From contig OY282430.1 of NCBI GenBank assembly GCA_958296025.1, positions 3,710,477 to 3,774,476 of the forward strand: 64,000 bases of DNA, given 5' to 3'. The notes beneath the pieces are model-generated. The model had not been told where the DNA came from, did no database searches, and saw nothing but the letters and a program-made list of their open reading frames with translations. This stretch comes from an uncultured Pseudomonadales bacterium (GTDB lineage: Bacteria; Pseudomonadota; Gammaproteobacteria; Pseudomonadales; Azotimanducaceae). A program made the translations under genes and the position numbers. Below, piece after piece: positions 1 through 9,136 of this stretch. Positions within the stretch are counted from its first letter, which is position 1; each line of letters starts with the position of its first letter.

Positions 1-491
1 AAAAGGCGCGGGCGGCTCTGCGGCGTGAACCAGCGAGCATCGACCACCGCCAAGTCGATGGCGTATCCAAGCTTCGCCAGAAACCGGCAGACCTCGGCCA
101 AGTCCTTGCCCCCGCGGGAGGAAAGGAAGCCCGTCACGTTCTCCAGCAGCACGGCGGCAGGGGCGGCGGCGCATCGGCACCGCGCCGCCAACAGCTTCAG
201 GAACGGCCAAACCGTTCCTGAATGCTCCCCGGCCAAGCCGGCCCGATTGCCGGCCAAGGACAGGTCGATGCAAGGGAAGGAGGCCGTGACCAGATCGATG
301 TCGGCGGGGAGTTGATCAACCGTCAGGTTGTTGACGTCGTCCACCACAAAGTGCCGGAAGCCAAAGCGGGTGCGGTACATTTCCGCCTTGCCGGGCGCAA
401 TGTCGTTGGCGAACACGCACCGCCAGCCCAGTGGCTCAATAGCCTCCCGAACCAGGCCGATTCCGGCAAAGAACTCGGCGAACGCCGCCAT
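1..491 (-). CDS. DNA (cytosine-5-)-methyltransferase, partial (N-terminal 163 residues)
   Basis: The minus strand reads into the window edge with a C5-methyltransferase. Motif I is FAEFFAGIGL (residues 4-13, SAM binding), motif IV is SFPCIDLS with catalytic Cys74, motif VI is ENV (117-119), and motif VIII is QSRPRL (158-163). The remaining target-recognition domain and motifs IX-X lie beyond base 1. The ATG at 491 is chosen because an in-frame TAA lies ten codons upstream and motif I begins at residue 4, as usual for this family. It transfers a methyl group from SAM to cytosine C5 in a specific DNA site, either as part of a restriction-modification system or as an orphan; no restriction enzyme is visible here. 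The upstream neighbour on the same strand is a Fic protein. Confidence 0.9.
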   Translation of the reverse strand, partial: MAAFAEFFAGIGLVREAIEPLGWRCVFANDIAPGKAEMYRTRFGFRHFVVDDVNNLTVDQLPADIDLVTASFPCIDLSLAGNRAGLAGEHSGTVWPFLKLLAARCRCAAAPAAVLLENVTGFLSSRGGKDLAEVCRFLAKLGYAIDLAVVDARWFTPQSRPRL

Positions 492-664
492 GCCCGTTTC
501 CAACTCAAGGCGCTGGGAGCATTATGCAGTTGACGCCCGAGGTTTTACCACCTTCGCTGAAAGCCATCAGCAGAACTTGTTGCACCCATCGTTCCGAAAC
601 CCCCTGTTCAACGCCAAGCTCGGGAATACCTTCGTCACGGCGGAAGCAGGGCGTTTGCGCACTG

Positions 665-1825
665 TTACAGTTCGCCGGCCTCAGAGTCAGCGTCCAAGTC
701 CAATTCGTAGCGGGGGGTCTTGGCGCCTGTGCGGTGGGTGGGTAAAGGCCGTAGCGCCCCCAAGTCGCACAAACGTTGCAGCATGGCGCTGCCGACGTCC
801 TCTGTGACGCCGGCGATGACGGCTGCGTTATGCGCACTCAGCCCGCCAACAAAGCCGTCAGCCCCTGCCTTGAATAGGCGGTTCATGACTTTCCGCTCAC
901 CGCAGGACAGCGCCGCGCCGTGCCGCACGTTGAAGTCATGCTGGGCGACGGCCAGCCGCAGGTCTGTCAAGACGCCATCCTGTCCGTCCACAACCATGCG
1001 TCCAAAAGCGTCGGCCCATCCAGCCATGTCGGGCGCATGGAACCTCTGCGATGCCTTCAAGGCGGCGTAGTACGCCTTGCGGTCGGCGCTGACCCGAGTG
1101 GACAGAGCCGGCGGCACAGGCGTGTCCAGGCCCTGCATGGCGGCCTTGATCGCCAGCAGGCGCGCAATCCGCCCGTTGCCGTCCTCAAACGGATGGATGG
1201 AAACGAAGTGGTGATGGGCCCAAGCCGCCCTCCTCACTGGTGGCAATGGGGACGAACCATCTGGGCCGGTCGCCGCCCACATGGACAGAAAGCGGTTCAT
1301 TTCTTCAGGGACTTGATGCGACGGCGGCGCTTCGTAATGCACTTCCTCGGCACCCCCGATAGCAGCGCTGGACACCACCTGCATGGGGTCTGGAAAGTCA
1401 CGGTAACACCCCACACGGGCGAGGTCCGCCCTATGCGAGCAGACCGCCTCATGCCAGCCAAACAGGGCGCGTTGGGTGAGTGGAGCAGCGTAGCTTTCAA
1501 CGAACGCGGCCATCATGCTGGCCAAGGCGTCCTCCCGTCCCCCTTCGCCAACGTCCGTCTGCGGCGCCAAACCCAACCGGTGCCGGAAAGATGCTTGCAG
1601 GCTTTGGCGCGAAACCAATTCTCCTTCAATGCGGCAAGTGGCGAAGCCCTCCCAGGACAAGGTTTCCACCAAAAGCGCCTTGCGGCTTGCATCCGGTATC
1701 TCCCGCAGGCTGGCCTTCAAAAGACGCGACTGGCGAGCGAACCTGCGTTCGGCCTCGGGCTGCGCCGGCCCCTTGCATACTGCAGGCCAGTCGCTGCGCT
1801 GCCAAATCCAGCGGGGTGGGGACAT
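665..1825 (-). CDS. Fic family protein (DUF4172-type), AMPylator-like
   Basis: This 386-residue Fic protein has the catalytic loop HPFEDGNGR at residues 211-219, matching HxFx(D/E)GNGRxxR with all key residues. An inhibitory-helix motif TCRIEG at 63-68 fits the (S/T)xxxE(G/N) consensus, so it should be auto-inhibited in the same chain (class II). The N-terminus, with WIWQ and DWP, looks like the DUF4172 region that precedes Fic in this subfamily. The ATG at 1825 is preferred over a TTG eight codons upstream because DUF4172 proteins start just before this tryptophan-rich segment. The likely reaction is transfer of AMP from ATP to a protein hydroxyl; the target is unknown. A second, differently built Fic gene lies at 28.5-29.7 kb. 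Confidence 0.9.
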   Translation of the reverse strand: MSPPRWIWQRSDWPAVCKGPAQPEAERRFARQSRLLKASLREIPDASRKALLVETLSWEGFATCRIEGELVSRQSLQASFRHRLGLAPQTDVGEGGREDALASMMAAFVESYAAPLTQRALFGWHEAVCSHRADLARVGCYRDFPDPMQVVSSAAIGGAEEVHYEAPPSHQVPEEMNRFLSMWAATGPDGSSPLPPVRRAAWAHHHFVSIHPFEDGNGRIARLLAIKAAMQGLDTPVPPALSTRVSADRKAYYAALKASQRFHAPDMAGWADAFGRMVVDGQDGVLTDLRLAVAQHDFNVRHGAALSCGERKVMNRLFKAGADGFVGGLSAHNAAVIAGVTEDVGSAMLQRLCDLGALRPLPTHRTGAKTPRYELDLDADSEAGEL

Positions 1826-2132
1826 GAGGAAAATCGCATTGCGCTGCAAAATACGGCAGGCATTCTAGCAGGAGGCGCAAAACACCCTCGCGCAGCCCGC
1901 AGAGAACGACGGAGCGGGCGGACAAGCCGTTTCAGCAGCGGTCCAAGGTGACAACAAGCCGGTCGAGCAGGTCACCACGCCCGGCAAGTTCGGGCGGTTG
2001 CTCCCCGGCGAACTGGTGCTGCTTATCTGCACTCCGCTCTGTCAAGCGACTATTTAGCCGACTACGGTGCCTTGGGCTCCATCGCCTGCAACGTCACCGA
2101 CTGAGCGTTCAGAGAGATAGGCCGGTCCTTTC
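1826..2132. other. Intergenic, no gene recognised
   Basis: These 307 bases separate the Fic start from the stop of the TonB-dependent receptor. I see no convincing coding sequence, RNA gene or terminator. The short open frames on both strands have no recognisable motif or good ribosome-binding site. Confidence 0.5.
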
Positions 2133-4802
2133 TCAGATCGTTGCCCTAACGCCCAAGCTGTAGCTGACGCCCGGCTTGTAGCTTTCGTACGGCAGGCCGC
2201 CTTGGGTCCATTCCACTTTGCTGTTGAGCAAGTTCTTGACCTTCAGATCCAACTCCAAGTCTCTGCTGAACAGCTCGAAGCTGTAGCGGAGCAGGAAGTC
2301 GAGTTCGCCGTTGGCCTCCTCAACGATGTTCGGGGCGTTCTCCGCGCCCACTAGGATGATGCGCTCCCCGGTGTGGTTGTAGGCCAAGGAGCTCTCGATG
2401 CCGCGGCCGTAGTTGGCGTAGGTGAGGATCAGGTTGCCCAAAACGTCGGACTGGCCGGTGAGGTCGCGCTCGTTCTCGAACAGCTGGGCGATGCGGCGGG
2501 CGCCGGTGACGGGCACGTCCGCCGGACTCTCCCCGGCGCCGAACAGCACCACGCTGGAGCGGATGAAGGAGACATTGGCGTTCAAGGTGAAGTGGTTGAA
2601 GGCTTCGCTCCAGCCGAACCATTCGGCGAAGGGCAGATCCTTGCGCAGCTCCAGCTCGATGCCGTCGAGTTCCGCCTCCTCGCCGTTGAACCAAGTGTAG
2701 ATGTCGTTCTGCGCCTGCACCTTGCCGATTTCGATGGGGTCGTCGAACGTCTTGCGGAAGACGCCAAGGGAAAGGCTGTCCGCGGCGCCGAAGTACCACT
2801 CCAAACGGGCGTCCAGGTTTTGCAGGCTGGCCGGCTGCAGGAACACGTTGCCCCGGTAAAGGTTGGAGTCCTCCGGGTTGCGGATGGTGGTGCCGGTGAT
2901 CTCCAAGAGGCTGGGGCGGTTGACGGTCTCGGAGTAGGCCAAGCGCAACTGCAGGTCGTTGACGAACTCGAAGGTGAGGGAGGCCGCCGGCAAGGTGTCC
3001 TTGTACTTGCGCCGCACGTCGTTGCTGGTGCCGGCCTCCGTGTTGCCGCCGTAGGCATCCGCTGACAGGGTGGTCTCCTCCTGGCGGACCCCCACCGCGA
3101 GGCGAATGCGCGAAGTGATTTGCGCATCGATCCCACCGTAGTAGGCGGAGGTTTCCTCCCCGGAGTCCGCGAACGGGAAGATGCCGCTGGCGTTGGCGGC
3201 GCCGGCGGAGAAGTCCCGCACGTCCAGATAGCGCTTGCCCCAATTGTCCAGCCCGAAGAGCTGCTCCGGCGTCATCAGGCCGATGTGGCTGGGCGCAAAG
3301 GAGGTCAGGTCGAAGCGGAAGAAGCGGGAGCGGCTGGCGCGGGTGCGCTCGTAGTTGGACCAGCCGGCCTTGACCGTGACGTCCATGCCGCCTAGGGCAA
3401 AGGGAACTTCGGCATCGACTCCGTATTCCTCGATTTCGTCCCGCAGTTTGGAGAAGGTCCGGTCCGGCGCCTGAAACACCTCGCGCAGGTCTCCCTCCGC
3501 TTGGCGGCCCGGGGTGACCACCTCCTCCAAGCCTTGGGCGTTCTGGGCGTAGGTGTAGGTGCGGGTGTCGGGTGCGTCACGGGTGGCGGCCCCATCCACC
3601 GCCCGCCAAGCCACGCGCATCTGGTCAAAGCCGCCGATGTCGAAGTAGTGCTCTCCCTTCAATTGGGTGGAGCGGATGTAGTTCTCCGTCCATTGCAGGC
3701 GGTAGCTGACCACCTCGGTGCCGGAGGTGACGTCGTCCTCGCTGGAAAGACCGCGGAACTGCTGGGTCTCATCGTCCGTTTGCCGCAGGATCACTTGGGA
3801 GAACTGCACGGAGTGGTTGTCGTTCAGCTCCAAACCGAGGTTCAGGAAGCCGCTCCAGTTGATGGTTTGGCGGGTGGTGAACTGCCGGTAGTCCACCGTC
3901 TGGGTGCTGCCGCCATCGACGCCGGTGAACTCGTAGCGGCGAAAGTCCTTGTCGCGGTTCTGGTAGTCGTTGCTGTACTTGCCGGCCGCCAACACGCCCA
4001 GGGACATGCCGTTGTTGAAGTCGTAGCGGTAGCCGCCTTCGGCGTCCCCGGTCCAGTTAGGCTTCAGCTTGTCTTTCTCGCGGATGTGCCAGAAGTTGTA
4101 GAAGCTGGCCCCCAAGCCGGCGCTCTGCGGCCAAGGCGTGGCTTCAAACTGCTCGCTGGTCAGCACCTTGACGTTGTCCGGGATGTTGCGGGTGCCGTCG
4201 TCGAAGCCCCAGTTGTCGCTGCCGCCGCCGTGATAGGAAAGGCCGTCGCCGCCGGTGGTCTGCGAATTGCCGCCGGCCTGCACCTTCACGGAGGCGTAGT
4301 TCTCCTCCGGCGTCGCCTTGGTGCGAATCAACACCACGCCGCCGCTGAAGTCCCCGGGATAGGAGGGGGAGAAGGTCTTCTGCACCAGCAGGCTGCGCAC
4401 GATGCTGTTGGGCACGATGTCCAGCGGCACCGTCTTCTGGAAGGGCACCGGCGAGGAGATGCGGGCGCTGTCGAGCAGGGTCGAGGAGTACCTTTCCCCC
4501 AAGCCCCGCACATAGACGTATTTGTCCCCCACCAGGCTCAGGCCGGTGACGCGGGAGAGCGCATCCCCCACGCTGGTGTCCGCCAGCAGCGACAGCGCCT
4601 CCGTGTCCAGGAGGTTGGAGACTTCCGAGGTGGTGCGCTTCTCGTCCGGGATGAATTTGCCCAGGACGATGACCTCCTCCACCACTGCGTCGGTCGGCGC
4701 CGTTGCCGCGCCTCCTTCAGCCTCTTGGCCGTAGGCGGTTCCGGCGAGGGCGGCAGCCGCCGCCAAGGCCGCCCAAAGCCGGAGTGGCAGGTTGTATTTC
4801 AT
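2133..4802 (-). CDS. TonB-dependent outer-membrane receptor
   Basis: This 889-residue receptor has a Sec signal peptide (residues 1-25, cleavage after GTAYG), a TonB-box-like stretch EEVIVLG near residue 40, and a plug domain with GDALSRVTGLSLVG and YVRGLGERY. A long beta-barrel follows, ending in YSLGVRATI, an aromatic/hydrophobic C-terminal strand typical of outer-membrane proteins. The ATG at 4802 starts directly at the signal peptide; a 30-residue upstream extension is rejected. It should import a ligand across the outer membrane using TonB/ExbBD energy. It lies 50 bp downstream of a giant lipoprotein gene on the same strand, probably one operon under the PhoB-like boxes at 8.84-8.87 kb. 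The substrate is unknown; a phosphorus-containing ligand is inferred only from that control element. Confidence 0.93.
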   Translation of the reverse strand: MKYNLPLRLWAALAAAAALAGTAYGQEAEGGAATAPTDAVVEEVIVLGKFIPDEKRTTSEVSNLLDTEALSLLADTSVGDALSRVTGLSLVGDKYVYVRGLGERYSSTLLDSARISSPVPFQKTVPLDIVPNSIVRSLLVQKTFSPSYPGDFSGGVVLIRTKATPEENYASVKVQAGGNSQTTGGDGLSYHGGGSDNWGFDDGTRNIPDNVKVLTSEQFEATPWPQSAGLGASFYNFWHIREKDKLKPNWTGDAEGGYRYDFNNGMSLGVLAAGKYSNDYQNRDKDFRRYEFTGVDGGSTQTVDYRQFTTRQTINWSGFLNLGLELNDNHSVQFSQVILRQTDDETQQFRGLSSEDDVTSGTEVVSYRLQWTENYIRSTQLKGEHYFDIGGFDQMRVAWRAVDGAATRDAPDTRTYTYAQNAQGLEEVVTPGRQAEGDLREVFQAPDRTFSKLRDEIEEYGVDAEVPFALGGMDVTVKAGWSNYERTRASRSRFFRFDLTSFAPSHIGLMTPEQLFGLDNWGKRYLDVRDFSAGAANASGIFPFADSGEETSAYYGGIDAQITSRIRLAVGVRQEETTLSADAYGGNTEAGTSNDVRRKYKDTLPAASLTFEFVNDLQLRLAYSETVNRPSLLEITGTTIRNPEDSNLYRGNVFLQPASLQNLDARLEWYFGAADSLSLGVFRKTFDDPIEIGKVQAQNDIYTWFNGEEAELDGIELELRKDLPFAEWFGWSEAFNHFTLNANVSFIRSSVVLFGAGESPADVPVTGARRIAQLFENERDLTGQSDVLGNLILTYANYGRGIESSLAYNHTGERIILVGAENAPNIVEEANGELDFLLRYSFELFSRDLELDLKVKNLLNSKVEWTQGGLPYESYKPGVSYSLGVRATI

Positions 4803-4852
4803 GCGCTTGTCCGCTGTCAACAACGTCAAAACCCTGTCGCTTGCAGCTAAGG

Positions 4853-7800
4853 CTAGTTGCTGCTGACGCCAACGGTCCAGCCGCGGCCCCAATTGCCCAC
4901 ATCCGAGCCGCTTATGGTGCTGCCGGCCTCATCGAACCGGGCCGGCAGGGACACCGGCGTCGGGGTGCCGTCGCCTTGGATGACGTTGGCGGCGCCGTTC
5001 AGGAACGCCTGCACCGCCGCCACGTCATCGCCTTCGGCCACCGTGGTGCAGTCCAAGCCCACCCCGGCGAACGTGATGCGGGTGTTCAGCAGGTTCAGGG
5101 ACTCGCCTTGGACGCGCAGGCACTTTTCGGAACCGGACACCCTGGAGTTGTAAAGGTGCAGGCCTGTGCCGCGGCGCAGGCGGATGGCCCGTTCGCCGGG
5201 GTTGCCCAGAATGGTCATGTTGGCGATGTGGGGTTCGGAAATCGGCGTGGCCTGCTCGTCGCCCTCGCGGTTGTCCGCCTCGATGCCGTTGTCCCCGGCG
5301 GAACTGCTCTGCTGAATGTGCAGGTACTGAATGCCGCCCCGCCAGCCGTCGGTCCAGTCCAGGCTGTCGTCGGCGTTGCCGACCAGTACCACATGGGAGG
5401 CGTTGACAGTGCCGCCGAAGAACTCCACGCCATCGTCCAAGTTGTTGTAAACCTCGATGTAGTCCACCGTGGTGCCGCTGCCCACGCCTTGGAAGGCGAT
5501 GCCGTTCAGTTGGTTCTCCGAATCGACATTGGCGCCGGCGTACTTGACTACGACGTAGCGCAGGGTGCCGCTGCTGTCGTTCGGGTCGTCCCCACCGAAC
5601 AGGCCGGAGTTGGCCTCGCCCTCCTTGGTGCATTGGGCGGTGCCGCCAGTGGCGCCTTCGGGACAGTCGTTGATGGGCGCATAGCCGTTGATGACCAAGC
5701 CGCCCCACAGCCCTTGGGTGTTTACCGGGTCGGCAATGTCGCCGTTTACGTCCTCCACCGCGGTCATGGTGATGGGTGCATTCCGTGTGCCGTTGGCTTC
5801 AATCCGGGAGCCTCGAGAGATGACGAGGAAGTCTTCCGGATCATCGCCGATGATGGTGGTGCCGGACTCGATGTTCAACACGCCGGAAGCCGCATCGCCG
5901 CCCACCCTAACCTTGCCGTCCAGGATGTAGTAGTGGTTGCGGGTCAAGGTGAGGTTGCCGGTGATGGTGCCGGACATCTGGCAGGTCTGCCGATCGTCGA
6001 TGGCGGCAATTTCGGTGGTGCCCACGGGGCAGTCGAAGTCCGTTGCCACGTTGGGCATGCCGACGGTCCAGCCCAAGGTCCAGTCCTCAGCGGCGTTCTG
6101 CACCGCGCCGATGAAGTTGGTCGGCTCGAACAGGGCGTCGCCGGACAGGTCCGCGGCGCTGACCACCTGGCCCGTGGTCGATACGTTGCTGTCGCCAAGC
6201 AGATTGTTGATGGCGCCGGTATCGTCGCCCTCCACCACGGTGGAGCAGTCGAAGCTGACGCCATCGAACTTGATGCCGGTGCCCAATTGATTCAGGGAGT
6301 CCCCCTGCACCCGCAGGCACCGCTCGCTGTCCTGCACCACGGAGTTGTAGAGCTCAAGACCGGTGCCGCGGCGCAGCCGAATGGCCCGCTCCCCCGGATT
6401 GCCGGACAGGGTCATGTTGGCGATGCGCGGCAGGGAGCGCGGTTCGGCGGCCTCGTCCCCCTCCCGGTTGTCCGCCTCGATGCCGTTGTCCCCGGCGGCG
6501 TCCGCTTGGTCGATGACCAGATATTGAATGCCGCCCCGCCAGCCATCGGTCCAGTCCAAGGAGTCGTCGGCGTTGCCGGTGAGCACCATGTGCTTGGCGC
6601 TGACCGTGCCGCCGAAAAACTCCACGCCGTCGTCCAAGTTGTTGTGGACTTGGACGTAATCGACTTCTGTGCCGGCGCCCACGCCTTGGAAGGCGATGCC
6701 GTTCAGCTGGTTCTCCGGGTTGACGTTGGAGCCGGCGTACTTGATCACGACGTAACGCAGGGCGCCGCTGCTGTCGTTGGGGTCGGCGCCGCCGAACAGG
6801 CCGGAATTGGCCTCGCCCTCCTTGGTGCATTGCGCCGTGCCGCCGGAAGCGGCTTCCGGGCAGTCGTTGATGGGCGCGTTGCCATTGATGACCAAGCCGC
6901 CCCACTCGCCGCGGGTGCTGACGATGTCCGCCTCCCCGGTCAGGTCGGAAAGGCTGGTCAGGGTGACTGGCGCCGTGCGGGTGCCGTTGGCGACGATCCG
7001 GGACCCACGGGAAATCACCAAGAAGTCCTCGTCGGTGCCGCCGTAAATGGTCGTCCCAGCCTGTGCTGTCAGAGTGGCGGATGCCTCGTTGTCGCCGCCG
7101 ATGACCACCTTGCCCACCAACTCGTACAGGTTGTTGCTGGTCAACAGCAGGTCGCTGGTGATGGTGCCGGTTAGCTGGCAAACCCGCATGCCGTCCAAGG
7201 TGCGGCTGGAGACCGTGGCGCCGTCCGGGCAGCCGAAGTCCCGCTGCATGGGTTGGCTGACGGAATTGCGGTAGGTCCAGCCGGCAGCCCAGTTTTCAGC
7301 GCCGAAGGCGCCGATGTAGTCGGTGTTGTCAAAGAAGGTGTCGCTGATGCCCACCGGCGTCACCCGGTCGCCGTTCTGCGACACATTGACGGCGCCGTCC
7401 AAATACGCCTGCACGGCGCCGTCGCTGTCCCGATCATGGGTTTGGGCGCAGGCGAAGCTAACGCCCTCAATGGTTAGGTCGGTGCCAAGCAGATCACGGC
7501 TGGCGCCGTCCACCCGGATGCAGCGCTCAGAGCCGTCAATGAAGCTGTTGCGCAGCGCCAAGCCAGTGCCGCGGCGGAGGCGCAGGGCGCGCTCGTCGGG
7601 TTTGCCGAGAACGCTCATGTTGGCGATGGTCGGGTTGGAGCGCGGCATGGCGCCTTCGTTGCCTTCGCGGTTGTCCGCCTCAATGGCGTTGTCGGCGGCG
7701 TCGGTCTGCTCGATGTAGAGGTATTGAATGCGCCCGGTCCAGCCGTCCGTCCAGTCCAGGGAGTCGTCGGCGTTGCCGGTGAGCACCACATGCTTGGCGT

Positions 7801-8737
7801 TCACCGTGCCGCCGAAAAACTCCACCCCGTCGTCAAGGTTGTTGTGGACCTGAACGTAGTCCACCGTGGTGCCGCTGCCCACCGCCTGGAAGGCGATGCC
7901 GTTCAGCTGATTCTCCGGGTCCACGCTGGAGCCGGCGAAGCGCACGCTGACGTAGCGCAGCACACCGGAGTTGTCGCTGCCGTTGGCGCCGCCGAAGACG
8001 CCGGAGTTGGCCTCCCCCTCCTTGGTGCAGGCATCGGTGCCGCCGTCAGCCCTTTCCGGGCAGTCGTTGATGGGCGCGTAGCCATTGATGACCAAGCCAC
8101 CCCAAAGCCCCCGGTCATTGTTCTCCACATTGCCCAGCACTTCCCGCTTGGCGGTGAAGACGATGGGCTGCTCCATGCTGCCTTCCGCCATCAGGGCGCA
8201 GCCTCGGTCGATCACCAGAAAGTCCGTCGAACTGCCGCCGACGACCACGCCACCAGCGGCCACTTTAAGCTGGCAATCCGGCAGGTCGCCGCTGCTGCTG
8301 GGGGATGCGCCTTCCGGCGGGGACACGCGGGCGGCGCCGCCGGAAATCTCGAAGATGTAGTCATTGCCGAGCACTAGGCCGGTGGGGTCAAGCACCCCAT
8401 CGGTCAGCGCCGCCACGTCGATGGTGTAGATGGGCTTGCCGCCGAAGCCGGCGTCCGCCGTCGCGCCGGAATCCGTGATGGCGGACTGCAGGTGGGTTGG
8501 GATCACCGTGGCCACGGTCATGCCGTCGCCGCCATCGCCTCCGTCTCCTCCATCGCCATCGTTCCCATCATCCCCGTCGTCCCCATCGTCACCGTCGTCG
8601 CCATCCCCGCCGCCTTCGACAGGCACCTCTATCACTACGGAACCGGGCGAAGCATTGTCCGATGAGCCGCCGCAAGCGGCCAACGAGAGCGCAGCAAACC
8701 AGAGCGCGGCAATCCGGCAGAAACTTTCCACAGTCAT
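4853..8737 (-). CDS. Giant outer-membrane lipoprotein with three tandem ~400-residue repeats
   Basis: The 1294-residue precursor begins with a lipoprotein signal (SLAAC, lipidated Cys22). Residues ~43-72 are an Asp/Gly-only spacer. Three tandem copies of one module of about 400 residues follow. Each module carries WGGLVINGxAPINDCPE, CTKEGEANSG, ENQLNGIAFQ, NNLDDGVEFFGGTV, NADDSLDWTDGW and IEADNREG, in that order. The composition (Gly, Asn, Asp, Val, short repeated turns) suggests right-handed parallel beta-helices; this is inference. Paired cysteines recur in each module. The ATG at 8737 is set by the signal peptide and a GAGGAG ribosome-binding site just upstream. Being lipidated and encoded directly before a TonB receptor, it is probably the surface ligand-capture partner of that receptor. 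Function is unproven. Confidence 0.92.
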   Translation of the reverse strand: MTVESFCRIAALWFAALSLAACGGSSDNASPGSVVIEVPVEGGGDGDDGDDGDDGDDGNDGDGGDGGDGGDGMTVATVIPTHLQSAITDSGATADAGFGGKPIYTIDVAALTDGVLDPTGLVLGNDYIFEISGGAARVSPPEGASPSSSGDLPDCQLKVAAGGVVVGGSSTDFLVIDRGCALMAEGSMEQPIVFTAKREVLGNVENNDRGLWGGLVINGYAPINDCPERADGGTDACTKEGEANSGVFGGANGSDNSGVLRYVSVRFAGSSVDPENQLNGIAFQAVGSGTTVDYVQVHNNLDDGVEFFGGTVNAKHVVLTGNADDSLDWTDGWTGRIQYLYIEQTDAADNAIEADNREGNEGAMPRSNPTIANMSVLGKPDERALRLRRGTGLALRNSFIDGSERCIRVDGASRDLLGTDLTIEGVSFACAQTHDRDSDGAVQAYLDGAVNVSQNGDRVTPVGISDTFFDNTDYIGAFGAENWAAGWTYRNSVSQPMQRDFGCPDGATVSSRTLDGMRVCQLTGTITSDLLLTSNNLYELVGKVVIGGDNEASATLTAQAGTTIYGGTDEDFLVISRGSRIVANGTRTAPVTLTSLSDLTGEADIVSTRGEWGGLVINGNAPINDCPEAASGGTAQCTKEGEANSGLFGGADPNDSSGALRYVVIKYAGSNVNPENQLNGIAFQGVGAGTEVDYVQVHNNLDDGVEFFGGTVSAKHMVLTGNADDSLDWTDGWRGGIQYLVIDQADAAGDNGIEADNREGDEAAEPRSLPRIANMTLSGNPGERAIRLRRGTGLELYNSVVQDSERCLRVQGDSLNQLGTGIKFDGVSFDCSTVVEGDDTGAINNLLGDSNVSTTGQVVSAADLSGDALFEPTNFIGAVQNAAEDWTLGWTVGMPNVATDFDCPVGTTEIAAIDDRQTCQMSGTITGNLTLTRNHYYILDGKVRVGGDAASGVLNIESGTTIIGDDPEDFLVISRGSRIEANGTRNAPITMTAVEDVNGDIADPVNTQGLWGGLVINGYAPINDCPEGATGGTAQCTKEGEANSGLFGGDDPNDSSGTLRYVVVKYAGANVDSENQLNGIAFQGVGSGTTVDYIEVYNNLDDGVEFFGGTVNASHVVLVGNADDSLDWTDGWRGGIQYLHIQQSSSAGDNGIEADNREGDEQATPISEPHIANMTILGNPGERAIRLRRGTGLHLYNSRVSGSEKCLRVQGESLNLLNTRITFAGVGLDCTTVAEGDDVAAVQAFLNGAANVIQGDGTPTPVSLPARFDEAGSTISGSDVGNWGRGWTVGVSSN
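4900..8330 (-). repeat. Three-fold internal ~1.2-kb coding repeat
   Basis: The codons for the DWTDGW motif recur near 5345, 6543 and 7743, a period of about 1.2 kb (about 400 codons). Flanking motifs stay in register for most of each unit. The units are clearly diverged at both DNA and protein level, so this is an old triplication rather than an assembly artefact. Modules 2 and 3 (C-terminal) resemble each other more than module 1, for example sharing DGWRGGIQYL and GGTAQCTKEGE. Confidence 0.9.
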
Positions 8738-8837
8738 GAATTCTCCTCGATTATCGGGGACACGCCATGCCAACCAGTCCAGAAAAAGCTGGTTTCAAGC
8801 CCGCATGCACCGGCAAGCTATTCAGGACAATTGAAGA

Positions 8838-8869
8838 ATTCGTGACGATTCGGTGACGTGTTCATGACA
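8838..8869 (-). promoter_or_regulatory. Triple PhoB-like box upstream of the lipoprotein/receptor operon
   Basis: Read on the minus strand, three direct repeats with an exact 11-bp period are visible: GTCATGAACAC, GTCACCGAATC and GTCACGAATTC. Their GTCAY cores lie at 8868-8864, 8857-8853 and 8846-8842. PhoB binds tandem 11-bp units built on (C)TGTCAY plus an AT-leaning spacer, which this matches well. The array lies about 105 bp before the ATG at 8737, a normal place for a PhoB-activated promoter. No sigma-70 -35 box is evident, as expected when Pho units replace it. It predicts induction of the operon under phosphate limitation. Confidence 0.65.
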
Positions 8870-9051
8870 TTCCCAAGCGCACTGCCGCCTCTAACCCGTC
8901 ACGCCTGCCCAAGGCCGGGAAGTAGGCTGGCCGCCGCCCCAAGCCCCAAGCCCAAGACATCCTAGGCTGCAACACCCACCTGCGGGCGGCTGGATAGGGT
9001 GGTCAGCACACTCCGGTCGAGCTGCGCCCCGAAAAAAGTGGAAAAAAGTGC

Positions 9052-9080
9052 TTGCAATCACCTTTTTGGATAGGTAAATT
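9052..9080 (+). promoter_or_regulatory. Putative sigma-70 promoter of the small lipoprotein gene
   Basis: TTGCAA (9052-9057) and TAAATT (9075-9080) are separated by exactly 17 bp, about 57 bp before the ATG at 9137. The stretch is noticeably AT-richer than its surroundings. Confidence 0.5.
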
Positions 9081-9136
9081 CATCCGTAGGAACTTAAAAC
9101 CTAATCCACATTGCCGTGAGGCAAAAGAAGGCAAGC

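Noticed and set aside
920-1951. A 343-codon plus-strand frame over the first Fic gene
   Set aside because: It is the complement of a clear Fic protein in a GC-rich genome, where long antisense frames are expected.
3501-4850. A 449-codon open frame on the plus strand
   Set aside because: It is antisense to the TonB receptor, low-complexity, and has no domain features.
4703-7174. An 823-codon open frame on the plus strand
   Set aside because: It is antisense to the triple-repeat lipoprotein and its valine/alanine/glycine-rich translation mirrors the repeat structure of that gene; no family motifs.
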